The notes under the pieces were generated by a model. The model ran no database searches and was not told the DNA's origin. It saw only the letters and a program-made list of their open reading frames with translations. A DNA stretch of 64,000 bases, taken from contig NZ_VWNA01000001.1 of assembly GCF_009600605.1 (NCBI RefSeq), forward strand, positions 1,652,490-1,716,489, read 5' to 3'. A program made the translations under genes and the position numbers. Source of the stretch: Segnochrobactrum spirostomi (lineage in GTDB: Bacteria > Pseudomonadota > Alphaproteobacteria > Rhizobiales > Segnochrobactraceae). The stretch's first letter is position 1. Each line of letters opens with the position of its first letter. Positions 9,371-16,948 of the stretch are shown piece by piece.

Positions 9371-9421
9371 GGCTTGCATCGCCAAAGGCTTGTATCTCCA
9401 AAGGCTTGCGTCGCCCGCGGC

Positions 9422-10108
9422 TCACGCGGCCTCGGGCGTCTCCTCGGACGGTGCCGATGACGACCGGCCGGAGCGGCGCGCGCGGCTGCGCTCGATGAAC
9501 TCGGCGAACGGGCGCAAGGTCCGGCGGGCGGTGTCGCAGGCCTGTTCGGCCCGCTTCAGCGTCTCGCCGCCGCGCTCGAGCTCCTTGTCGAGGGCCGCCA
9601 TCGTCCGGCCGTGGGCCGGATCGTCCTCGTCGAGCCAGACCTTCAGCACCTTGGCATAGACATAGGTGAGGCCCTTGGCCTTCAGCCGGCCGGCCGGGCT
9701 CGTGCTTTCGATGCCGGCCGCCTCGAGGGTCCAGCGCTGCGAGCGCAGCGCGAAGCCGGCGAGGCACAGGGCGAGGCTCGGATCGCGCCGGGCCGCCTCG
9801 CGCAGAGCGCCGACCGCGGCCTTGTAGGGCGTCAAAAGGTCGAAGCGGCGCATCAGAAGATCGAACAGCCGGTCCTTCGGCGTCGCCTCGGCGAGATCGG
9901 GGTCGAGCCCGGCGAGCACCGCCGTGTCGATGCGCTCGACGAAGGCGGCGACGATGTCGAGACGGCTCGCGAAGGCGGAGCGAAGCGTCGAGAGCGGCAC
10001 TTCGGCCCGCGCCGCGATCACGGCGAGCGAGACCTCGTGCCAGGGCCGCTCCGCGACCGCCGCGATGAAGGCATCGACGATCTTCTGCTTCTGCTTGTCC
10101 GTGGCCAT
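9422..10108 (-). CDS. TetR-fold regulator or COQ9-like protein
   Basis: 228 residues from ATG 10108. The N-terminus MATDKQKQKIVDAFIAAVAE, then the helix-turn-helix EVSLAVIAARAEVPLSTLRSAFASRLDIVAAFVERID, is TetR-like. The C-terminal helical domain includes LFDLLMRRFDLLTPYKAAV, a stretch also typical of the COQ9 family, whose fold derives from TetR and which binds lipids in ubiquinone synthesis. A DNA-binding regulator is more likely because the HTH is well kept, but a COQ9-like role is not excluded; ubiK lies 2 kb upstream on the same strand. The tail (residues ~205-228) is Ser/Arg-rich. It lies about 105 bases downstream of proC. Confidence 0.7.
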   Translation of the reverse strand: MATDKQKQKIVDAFIAAVAERPWHEVSLAVIAARAEVPLSTLRSAFASRLDIVAAFVERIDTAVLAGLDPDLAEATPKDRLFDLLMRRFDLLTPYKAAVGALREAARRDPSLALCLAGFALRSQRWTLEAAGIESTSPAGRLKAKGLTYVYAKVLKVWLDEDDPAHGRTMAALDKELERGGETLKRAEQACDTARRTLRPFAEFIERSRARRSGRSSSAPSEETPEAA

Positions 10109-10213
10109 CAGAAAACTCCTCCGTGCCGCAGGATCCGGGCGGCAATCCGGACCCGCCTTTGGAGACATAGGATTCCCCGATTGCGACGCAAGCCGGGCGA
10201 GCCGGCGCGTCGA

Positions 10214-11077
10214 TCAGGCGGAGAGTTCGCGGGAGCGCGCCGCGGCGGCGGCGACCGCCTCGGTCATCAGCGCGGTGAGGCCTTCCGGGCGCATCAGCAC
10301 GGCGAGAGCCGCCGCCGTGGTGCCGCCGGGGGAGGTGACGTTGCGCCGCAGGATCTCGGCGCTGTCGTCGGCACGCGCGAGGAGCTCGCCGGCGCCGGAC
10401 ACCGTGCCGCGGGCGAGGCGCATCGCGAGATCCGCCGGGAGCCCCGCGGCCGTCCCGGCCGTGGCGAGCGCCTCGACGAGGTGGAAGACATAGGCCGGCC
10501 CGGAGCCGGACACCGCCGTGACGGCATCGATCAGCGCCTCGTCCTCGACCCATTCCACGCTGCCGACCGCCTTCAGGAGATGAGTGGTGACCGCGTGGTC
10601 AAGCGGCGAGACCGCGGCATTGCCGACCGCGACGGTGACGCCGCGCCCGACCTGCGCCGGCGTGTTCGGCATCGCCCGGACGATCGGGCGGGCGCCGAGA
10701 TGGGTCTCGAAGGTCGCGATCGGCGTCCCGGCGGCGATCGAGATCGCCAGCGTCTCGGGACCGAGTGCGGCAGCGAGTGCCGGCAAGGCCTCGGCCATCG
10801 ATTGCGGCTTCACCGCGATCAGGGCGACGCGGAAGGCTGCGCCCGACGGCACGGCGGTCTCGTGCCGCACGCCGCGGCGAGCGAGAATGGCCGCCATCTC
10901 CTCGGACAGGTGCGGATCGACCGCCACGACGTGGCTCGGATCGAGGCCGCGGTCGAGCCAGCCGGCGAGGAGCGCCCCGCCCATCCGCCCGGCGCCGAGG
11001 AGAAGGATGGTGCCGGCCTCGGCGAAGGTCACGGTCTTCGGCAGCTCGGCGGTCGGGTGCGCGGGATCGGCGTTCAT
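10214..11077 (-). CDS. proC: Pyrroline-5-carboxylate reductase
   Basis: 287 residues. It reduces pyrroline-5-carboxylate to proline with NAD(P)H, the last step of proline synthesis. Seen: the Rossmann loop ILLLGAGRMGGALLAGW (residues ~25-40), VIAVKPQ-type segment (LIAVKPQSM), VRAMPNTPAQVGRGV, and the C-terminal substrate-binding signature TAVSGSGPAYVFHLVEAL...NVTSPGGTTAAAL. All are in the usual order and the length is normal. Start ATG 11077 gives ~22 residues before the Rossmann strand, slightly longer than usual. Confidence 0.96.
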   Translation of the reverse strand: MNADPAHPTAELPKTVTFAEAGTILLLGAGRMGGALLAGWLDRGLDPSHVVAVDPHLSEEMAAILARRGVRHETAVPSGAAFRVALIAVKPQSMAEALPALAAALGPETLAISIAAGTPIATFETHLGARPIVRAMPNTPAQVGRGVTVAVGNAAVSPLDHAVTTHLLKAVGSVEWVEDEALIDAVTAVSGSGPAYVFHLVEALATAGTAAGLPADLAMRLARGTVSGAGELLARADDSAEILRRNVTSPGGTTAAALAVLMRPEGLTALMTEAVAAAAARSRELSA

Positions 11078-11151
11078 CGACGGTTCTCTCTCTCGGACGG
11101 CGGAACGGGTCGGCTTGCGATGGCTTGGCTTAGCACCGCGGACCGCAACGC

Positions 11152-11178
11152 AAAACGGCCGGCGTGCGCCGGCCGTTT
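11152..11178 (-). terminator. Rho-independent terminator of the YbjN gene
   Basis: AAACGGCCGGC (11153-11163) pairs perfectly with GCCGGCCGTTT (11168-11178) around a 4-base loop. On the minus strand, 22 bases after the YbjN stop, the 11-bp stem ends in TTTTG. This separates the YbjN gene from proC. Confidence 0.7.
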
Positions 11179-11200
11179 CGGGGGATCGGGGAAAAATGTC

Positions 11201-11701
11201 TCAGGCTTCGCCGGCGGTCTCGAACAGCGAGGTCTCGAGCGCCTCCTGGGCGGACTTGCCGGCCCAGACGACGAACTGGAAGGCCTGGTAGTGCTGCTCG
11301 CAGGTGGCGAGCGCATGGGCGAGCATGCCCTCGATCTGCGCCTCGGTCGGGTGCACGTCGCCGGCGAGCAGCAGCGACTGGCGGTACATGATGACGCCTT
11401 CCTGGGCCCACAGGTCGAAATGGCCCATCCACATGCGCTCGTTGATGACCGCGAGCAGCTTGCAGACCTCGGTGCGGCGGGGATCGGGAACCTTCAGGTC
11501 GAACGCGCAGGCGAGATGCAGCGCCTCGAAATCGTCGAGCCAGGAAAAGGAGACGTGGTAATCGCACCAATGGCCCGACACCGAGATGGTGATCTCGTCG
11601 TCGTTCTCGCGCTCGAAGGTCCAATCGTTGGACAGCGCGACCTGCTCGATGTGGTCGACGGGATTGAACTGGCGTTCGAATTCGATGTCGATGAGGCTCA
11701 T
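11201..11701 (-). CDS. YbjN domain-containing protein
   Basis: 166 residues. The YbjN fold (type III secretion chaperone-like) is recognised by DWTFERENDDEITISV, the aromatic strand YHVSFSWLDDFEALHLAC, then VCKLLAVINERMWMGHFDLW and the C-terminal helix ALATCEQHYQAFQFVVWAG. Family members are small cytosolic proteins with a possible chaperone or signalling role; no enzyme activity is established. ATG 11701 begins MSLIDIEFERQ; further upstream in-frame codons give only low-complexity sequence. A neighbour of proC in many alphaproteobacteria as far as I recall. Confidence 0.88.
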   Translation of the reverse strand: MSLIDIEFERQFNPVDHIEQVALSNDWTFERENDDEITISVSGHWCDYHVSFSWLDDFEALHLACAFDLKVPDPRRTEVCKLLAVINERMWMGHFDLWAQEGVIMYRQSLLLAGDVHPTEAQIEGMLAHALATCEQHYQAFQFVVWAGKSAQEALETSLFETAGEA

Positions 11702-12021
11702 GACCGTTCCTCTAGCGTTCGAGGAAGCACCGCTCGACCCGCGCGCAAGCACGCGTCGACCGCGCCCGTTCCCATCGGCCGGCCGCCGGAGCGGATCCGG
11801 CCGAACGCTCCGCCGCCCGCGGAGCGGGGCGCCCGCGCGGACGAAGGATCTCATGAGCACCCCGAACGGCCGGGCGAAGCCCGCCGAATCAGGCGCTGAA
11901 ACCGTTCTCGTGAACTATAGCGCCCTTTCGCCGAGATGCGAGTGCGGCGCAGCAAGAGATTTCCCGGCGCGACAGCGAGGCGAAAGCCTCGGCCTTCCGA
12001 TGCCCGCGGACCGCGAAAGCC
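11702..12021. other. Gene-free stretch between the YbjN gene and ubiK
   Basis: 320 bases. A CGAGGC-GAAA-GCCTCG hairpin lies at 11976-11991, just past the ubiK stop. The rest should carry the YbjN-gene promoter, but I see no clear -35/-10 pair. An open frame on the plus strand is low in any family signal and is not called. Confidence 0.5.
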
Positions 12022-12330
12022 TCAGACCACGTCACCCGCGTCGTCGACGGCTTCCTTGGCGCCCTGGGCGCGCAGCTCCAGGCGGGCGACCCGGGCTTCG
12101 AGCTCGGCGAGGGCGACCTTGAGGGCGTCCGCCTCGGTGCGGGCCTTCGCCGCCAGCGCCTTGACCGCCTCGTGATCCTCGCGGCTCACCACGTCCATGT
12201 CGGCGAGGAAGCGCTCGGCCTGGGAGCGGAACGCGGTCTCGACCTCGCGGCGCACGCCCTGGGCCGCCGCGGCGGCGTCGGTCGCGAGCTTGGCGAACTC
12301 GTCGAAAATGCGGTTGTTGGTCTGCGTCAT
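12022..12330 (-). CDS. ubiK: Accessory factor UbiK family (BMFP/YqiC-like) protein
   Basis: 102 residues, the expected size. UbiK/YqiC proteins form trimeric coiled coils with membrane-fusogenic activity and assist the UbiJ/Ubi complex in aerobic ubiquinone synthesis. Seen: MTQTNNRIFDEFAKLATDAAAAAQGVRREVE, then RFLADMDVVSREDHEAVKALAAKARTE and the terminal coiled coil ALKVALAELEARVARLE. These match the family's F-A-K-L-A-x-D-A and V-x-R-E-x-F/H-x-x-x signature. Intact, single gene. Confidence 0.9.
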   Translation of the reverse strand: MTQTNNRIFDEFAKLATDAAAAAQGVRREVETAFRSQAERFLADMDVVSREDHEAVKALAAKARTEADALKVALAELEARVARLELRAQGAKEAVDDAGDVV

Positions 12331-12492
12331 GGCAGCTCACTCCGGCAGCACCGCCCCCCGGGCGGTTCTCATCGCGTCCTCCCTAAACTATGGGACGCGC
12401 GGCGTCGCGCGACAAGATCGCCGCGCCTCGCGCGGGCTTGTGGGCAAGGCCACCGCCCCGGGCTCGTCCGGACGGCGCGCGTGTCCCCGTCG

Positions 12493-12924
12493 TCAGGCGG
12501 CGGGCAGCGGAACCGGGCGATAATCGACGCCGATCGCGACGAACGTGAAGACGGCCTTCGTCACCCGCTGGCCGTCGTCTTCCTCGCGGCGGCGGCGCCA
12601 GGCCTCGACCGCGATCTGCATCGAGGTCCGGCCGGTCTTCACGATGTGGGCATAGAGGCTCACCTCGTCGCCGACGAAGACCGGCTTCAGGAAGCTCATG
12701 CCGTCGACGGCGATGGTGACGCAGCGCCCGCGCGCGCGGCGCATCGCGACCGTGCCGGCCGCGAGGTCCATCTGCGACATCAGCCAGCCGCCGAAGATGT
12801 CGCCGGCCGGGTTGGTGTCGGTCGGCATGGCGATGGTGCGGATCACCGGCATCTCGGTCGGCTGCCGTTCGATTTCCTCGTCCGGTTTCGCCACCACGAT
12901 CTCGACGCCGCCCAATTCCGACAT
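12493..12924 (-). CDS. Acyl-CoA thioesterase (YciA-like hotdog fold)
   Basis: 143 residues from ATG 12924. A hotdog-fold thioesterase that hydrolyses acyl-CoA. Signature: IRTIAMPTDTNPAGDIFGGWLMSQMDLAAGTVAMRRA, in which N-x-x-G-D-I-F-G-G-W is the YciA/BFIT active-site loop, followed by TIAVDGMSFLKPVFVGDEVSLYAHI and a C-terminal VFTFVAID-like strand. Cytoplasmic. Start chosen at the MSELGG codon; the longer frame upstream is arginine/alanine-rich with no family similarity. Confidence 0.9.
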   Translation of the reverse strand: MSELGGVEIVVAKPDEEIERQPTEMPVIRTIAMPTDTNPAGDIFGGWLMSQMDLAAGTVAMRRARGRCVTIAVDGMSFLKPVFVGDEVSLYAHIVKTGRTSMQIAVEAWRRRREEDDGQRVTKAVFTFVAIGVDYRPVPLPAA

Positions 12925-13071
12925 GCCTGCTCTCCCGCCCGCTTTCCCGCCTCGTTCGGCCGCAGGCTGCCGCAAAGGCCGGGCGAGGTCAAAGCGCCGC
13001 ATCGCAGGACACCCATGCGTTCGCCGCGCGGCGGCGGGAGCGGGCCGCAGCGGCTTGCGGTTCGCCGCTGC

Positions 13072-13095
13072 CGATATATTCTGGCGGATATATCG
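13072..13095. promoter_or_regulatory. ModE-type Mo-box upstream of modA
   Basis: CGATATAT (13072-13079) and ATATATCG (13088-13095) are perfect inverted copies separated by 8 bases, 55 bases before the modA ATG. The TATAT-spacer-ATATA form and position match operators of the molybdate-responsive repressor ModE as known in E. coli and Rhodobacter. A second, overlapping perfect repeat (GGCGGAT ... ATCCGCC, 13083-13102) shares the right half. No modE gene is in the window; ModE binding is inferred. Confidence 0.6.
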
Positions 13096-13150
13096 ATCCG
13101 CCGGATGGCGCGGACGCTGAACCAGAGATCACGGGCTGGAGGAGACAACG

Positions 13151-13980
13151 ATGGCGAACTTCATCGGACGGATGCGCGCGGCCCTCGAAGCGCGGACCGA
13201 CCGGGGCCGGCGGGCCCTTCTCGGCGGGGCGCTCGCGGCGTTCGCCGCCGCCGCCATCGCGGTCACCCCGGCCCCCGCGCGGGCCGACGACACGGTGGTG
13301 TTCGCCGCCGCGAGCCTGAAGAACGCCCTCGACGCCATTGCGGCCGACTTCGCGGCCGGCGGCCAGGGCACGATCAAGGCCTCCTATGCGGCCTCGTCGG
13401 CGCTCGCCAAGCAGATCGACCAGGGCGCGCCGGCCGACATCTTCATCTCCGCCGACGTGCCGTGGATGGACGACGTCGCCAAGCACGACCTCCTCGAGCC
13501 CGGCACCCGCGTCGATCTCCTCGGCAATTCCCTCGCGCTCGTCGCGCCCGCCTCCTATGCCGGCACCGTCACGATCGCCAAAGGCTTCGATCTCGTGGGC
13601 CTGCTGGGCGGCGGCCGCCTCGCCATGGCCGATGTCGCCGCCGTGCCGGCCGGCAAATACGGCAAGGCCTCGCTCGAAGCGCTCGGCGTCTGGGACGGGG
13701 TGAAGGACCACCTCGCCCAGGCCGACAACGTGCGCTCCGCCCTCGCCCTCGTCTCCCGCGGCGAGGCGCCGTTCGGCATCGTCTACGCGACCGATGCGGT
13801 CGCCGACAAAGGCGTCAAGGTGGTCGCCACCTTCCCCGCCGACAGCCATCCGCCGATCATCTATCCGGCGGCGATCGTGAAGGGGCCAAGGGCGGTGCGA
13901 CCAAGGCCTTCTTCGCCTATCTTCGCTCGGAGGCGGCGGCCAAGCGCTTCACCGAACAGGGCTTCGTCGTCCTGAAATGA
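13151..13980 (+). CDS. modA: Molybdate ABC transporter substrate-binding protein (one-base frameshift near 13882)
   Basis: About 276 residues after repair. Periplasmic protein that captures molybdate/tungstate for ModBC. A twin-arginine-rich, hydrophobic N-terminus ending ARA (~residue 46) is the signal peptide. The mature start VVFAAASLKNALDAIAADF, then SYAASSALAKQIDQGAPADIFISADVPWMD, is the ModA oxyanion-site signature. The first frame ends in a random tail after IIYPAAIVKG; the proper end (KGGATKAFFAYLRSEAAAKRF...) is in another frame. One extra G in the run at 13882-13885 joins them. First gene of modABC, 42 bases before modB, behind a Mo-box. Confidence 0.92.
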
Positions 13981-14022
13981 CCGCCGCCGCCGGCCTGGCG
14001 CCGGGCCGGACGAGGAGACCGC

Positions 14023-14721
14023 ATGTTCCAGGGGCTGAGCGCGGACGAGTGGAGCGCCCTCCATCTCAGCCTCAAGGTCTCGCTCTGGGCGGTGGCGTGG
14101 GCGCTGCCGCTCGGCATCTTGGTCGCCTGGCTGCTCGCCCGCGGCCGCTTTCCCGGCCGCACCCTGCTCGACGGGCTCGTGCATCTGCCGTTGATCCTGC
14201 CGCCGGTCGTGACCGGCTACCTTCTCCTCTTGACCTTCGGCCGGCGGGCGCCGCTCGGCGCCTTCCTCGCCGAGCATTTCGGCCTCGTCTTCTCGTTCCG
14301 CTGGACCGGGGCCGCCCTCGCCGCCGGCGTGATGGGCTTTCCCCTGATGGTGCGCGCCATCCGCCTCGCCCTCGAGGCGGTGGACCGCCGCCTCGAGGAG
14401 GCTTCCTCGACGCTCGGCGCCGGGCCGATCGCGGTGTTCTTCACCGTGACCCTGCCGCTCACCGTGCCGGGCATTCTCACCGGCGTCGTGCTCGCCTTCG
14501 CCCGCGCCATGGGCGAGTTCGGCGCCACGATTACCTTCGTCGCCAACATCCCCGGCGAGACGCAGACCCTGCCCACCGCGATCTACACCTTTACCCAGGT
14601 GCCCGGCGGCGACACCCAGGCGATGCGGCTGACGCTGATCTCGGTCGCCGTCTCCCTTGCCGCCCTGATCCTGTCCGAGGTGCTCGCCCGCCGGGCGCGG
14701 GTCCGGCTCGGGCTCGGGTGA
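14023..14721 (+). CDS. modB: Molybdate ABC transporter permease
   Basis: 232 residues with five to six hydrophobic segments, the inner-membrane channel subunit of the molybdate importer. Seen: LKVSLWAVAWALPLGILVAWLLARGRFPGR at the start, HLPLILPPVVTGYLLLL, and the cytoplasmic ATPase-coupling loop EEASSTLGAGPIAVFFTVTLPLTVPGILTGVVLAFARAMGEFGATITFV, the standard ModB EAA motif. Length normal. In most genomes modB and modC nearly overlap; here 203 bases separate them. Confidence 0.96.
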   Translation: MFQGLSADEWSALHLSLKVSLWAVAWALPLGILVAWLLARGRFPGRTLLDGLVHLPLILPPVVTGYLLLLTFGRRAPLGAFLAEHFGLVFSFRWTGAALAAGVMGFPLMVRAIRLALEAVDRRLEEASSTLGAGPIAVFFTVTLPLTVPGILTGVVLAFARAMGEFGATITFVANIPGETQTLPTAIYTFTQVPGGDTQAMRLTLISVAVSLAALILSEVLARRARVRLGLG

Positions 14722-14729
14722 TCAGACAC

Positions 14730-14858
14730 GGCCTCGCCGGCGCCGGCATCGATGCCGTCTTGAACGAACAGGTGCGCTTCGGGATAAGCTATTCCGCACA
14801 ACCCTCCTCAACCATCCAGGACAATGCCTTCCAGGGAACGCCCTCCGTCAGGTTCTGA
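14730..14858 (+). pseudogene. Relic of an autotransporter/outer-membrane barrel C-terminus between modB and modC
   Basis: Forty-two codons ending in TGA (14856-14858) read GLAGAGIDAVLNEQ, VRFGISYSAQP, then QDNAFQGTPSVRF. This closely resembles the last strands of an autotransporter beta-domain: an amphipathic G-x-S-Y-S-x-Q strand, a QDxAF(K/Q)G turn, and a terminal strand ending in Phe that the BAM complex recognises. There is no start or upstream barrel, and the composition is more AT-rich than modB and modC. I infer the 3' remnant of a lost gene, left in the operon by a past rearrangement. It might instead be chance; similarity is from memory of the family pattern. Confidence 0.5.
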
Positions 14859-14924
14859 GCCGCGCGCGGGTGCGCGAAGCCGCGCGTCCCGGCGCGGGTG
14901 CCGCCGCGCCGCGAGAACCGCCCG

Positions 14925-16012
14925 ATGAGCCTCGAGATCGCGCTACGCCACCGGCAGGGCGACTTCACCCTCGAGGCCACGCTCGCCGCCGAGGGCCGCC
15001 TCGTCGCCCTGTTCGGCCGCTCGGGATCGGGCAAGACCACCCTCGTCAAGCTCATTGCCGGCCTCATCCGGCCGGACCAGGGGCGGATCGCCATCGACGG
15101 CAACGTCCTCGTCGACAGCGACCGCCGCCTGTTCGTGCCCGCCCACCGCCGGCGCATCGGCATGGTGTTCCAGGATGCCCGGCTGCTGCCGCACCTCACC
15201 GTGCGCCAGAACCTGCTCTATGGGCGCTGGTTCGCCCCCGCGGCGCAGCCAAAGCGGATTTCGGCGAGATCGTCGCAATGCTCGGCCTCGGCGCCCTGTT
15301 CGACCGGCGGCCGCGCGACCTGTCGGGCGGCGAGCAGAGCCGGGTCGCCATCGGCCGGGCGCTGCTCGCGAGCCCGCGCCTCCTCCTGATGGACGAGCCG
15401 CTCGCCTCCCTCGACGATGCCCGCAAGCGGGAGATCCTTCCCTATATCGAGCGGCTGCGCGACGAGACCGGGGTGCCGATCGTCTATGTCAGCCATTCGG
15501 TGGCCGAGGTCGTCCGCCTCGCGACGAGCGTCGTGGTCCTGTCCGCGGGCCGGGTTGCCGCCGTGGGGCCGACGGCGGCGGTGATCGGCGCGCTCGATCC
15601 TGCCGCGGCCACCGGCCCGGCCGATCAAGGCACGGTCATCGAAGGCGTCGTGGCGGGCCACGACGATCGCTTCGGGCTCGCCAGCCTCGCGACCCCGCTT
15701 GGCGCGATCGTGCTGCCCGGGATCGCCGCGCCTCAAGGCAGCCGTGTCCGCTTCCACATCCCGGCGCGCGACGTCACGCTCGCGACCGAACGGCCCCACG
15801 GTCTCAGCGCTCTCAACATCCTCGACGGCGAGGTGACGGCGCTGCGGCCGGCCGATGCGGTCAGCGACGACGTCACCGTGCGCTGCGGCGAGGGCGAGAT
15901 TCTCGCCCGCCTCACCCGCCGCTCCGTCGCGGCCCTGCAACTCGCGCCCGGCACGCGCGTTCACGCCATCGTCAAGGCGGTCGCTCTCGACAGGGGCGCC
16001 GCCGGTCCGTGA
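14925..16012 (+). CDS. modC: Molybdate ABC transporter ATP-binding protein (one-base frameshift near 15236)
   Basis: About 362 residues after repair. Cytoplasmic ATPase of the molybdate importer. Seen: Walker [19 protein letters not shown] (~residues 29-45), Q-loop [20 protein letters not shown] signature [16 protein letters not shown], Walker [13 protein letters not shown]-loop VSHSVAEV, and a C-terminal TOBE/Mop domain ([14 protein letters not shown]...) that binds molybdate. The frame breaks after LLYGRWFAP: adding one C to the five-C run at 15235-15239 gives [15 protein letters not shown] and a normal protein. Start ATG 14925 (MSLEIALRH). Third gene of the mod operon. Confidence 0.92.
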
Positions 16013-16070
16013 GAGTGGCCCGCCCGCGCGGCGCCATCCTTCTGCCGCGGGATCCAGCCATGAAGAGCGC

Positions 16071-16829
16071 ATGACGACCGAGACAGCTTCCGCCGACGCC
16101 GCCCATTCGCTGCCGGTGCCGGACCATCCCGCCCTCTTCCTCGATTTCGACGGCACGCTGATCGATCTCGCGCCGGAACCCGACCTCGTGGTCGTGGATG
16201 CGGGCCTGCCGGATCTCCTCGGCGCAATCCAGGCGCGGCTCGACGGCGCGCTCGCGGTCGTCACGGGGCGCGAACTCAGCGATCTGGACACCCTGCTCGC
16301 GCCGCTCCAGATCGCCGGCTCCGGGATGCACGGCCTCGAACGGCGCGAGGACCCGACGGGCCCGATCGCACGGCCGACCCAGTTGCCGGCGATCTCCCGC
16401 CTGCGCGAGCGCCTCGGCGCGGACCGCCACGTCCGCGGGAGCGGCCTCCTCGTCGAGGATAAGGGGCTCACCATCACCGTGCATTATCGCCGCGTGCCGC
16501 ATCTGAAGCCGGTCGTCGAGGACCTCATGCGCGAGGCGATCGCCGATTTGCCGGAACTCCATCTGGTGCCGGGCAAGATGCTGGTCGAGGCGAAGCCGTT
16601 CGGCGACAGCAAGGGAACCGCCATCGAGGCCTTCCTCGCCCGCGCGCCGTTCGCCGGGCGCACGCCGGTCTTCCTCGGCGACGACGTCTCAGACGAGGAC
16701 GGGTTCCGCGCCGTCGCCAAGGCGGGCGGCATCGGCATCAAGATCGGCACCGGCGACACCCGCGCACCGCTCCGCCTGCCCGACATCACGGCCTCGCGGG
16801 CCTATCTGTCGCGCTTCCTGCGGCGCTGA
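16071..16829 (+). CDS. otsB: Trehalose-6-phosphate phosphatase
   Basis: 252 residues. A HAD-superfamily phosphatase releasing trehalose from trehalose 6-phosphate. Motif I LFLDFDGTLIDLAP with catalytic D25/D27; motif II AVVTGREL; the cap region includes SGMHGLERR and GLTITVHYR; motif III KPFGDSKGTAIEAFL; motif IV FLGDDVSDEDGFRAV. All active-site residues are present. ATG 16071 lies 58 bases after modC, in the same direction, and begins a trehalose gene set with a GH15 enzyme and otsA. Confidence 0.95.
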   Translation: MTTETASADAAHSLPVPDHPALFLDFDGTLIDLAPEPDLVVVDAGLPDLLGAIQARLDGALAVVTGRELSDLDTLLAPLQIAGSGMHGLERREDPTGPIARPTQLPAISRLRERLGADRHVRGSGLLVEDKGLTITVHYRRVPHLKPVVEDLMREAIADLPELHLVPGKMLVEAKPFGDSKGTAIEAFLARAPFAGRTPVFLGDDVSDEDGFRAVAKAGGIGIKIGTGDTRAPLRLPDITASRAYLSRFLRR

Positions 16830-16948
16830 ACGGCGTCTCCGCCGAGAGAAATGGGGCGGGCGGGGGCAGATGCGCCCCACCCTGCCCCAAACAATGCCGG
16901 ATTCGGCGGGTCCTCTGAGCGCCCCCTCTAACCGAGAGAAAGGTGCCG

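Noticed and set aside
12172-13980. A long plus-strand open frame of about 600 codons crossing ubiK, the thioesterase and modA
   Set aside because: Arginine/alanine-rich shadow of genes on the other strand and in other frames; only its last part coincides with the shifted end of modA.
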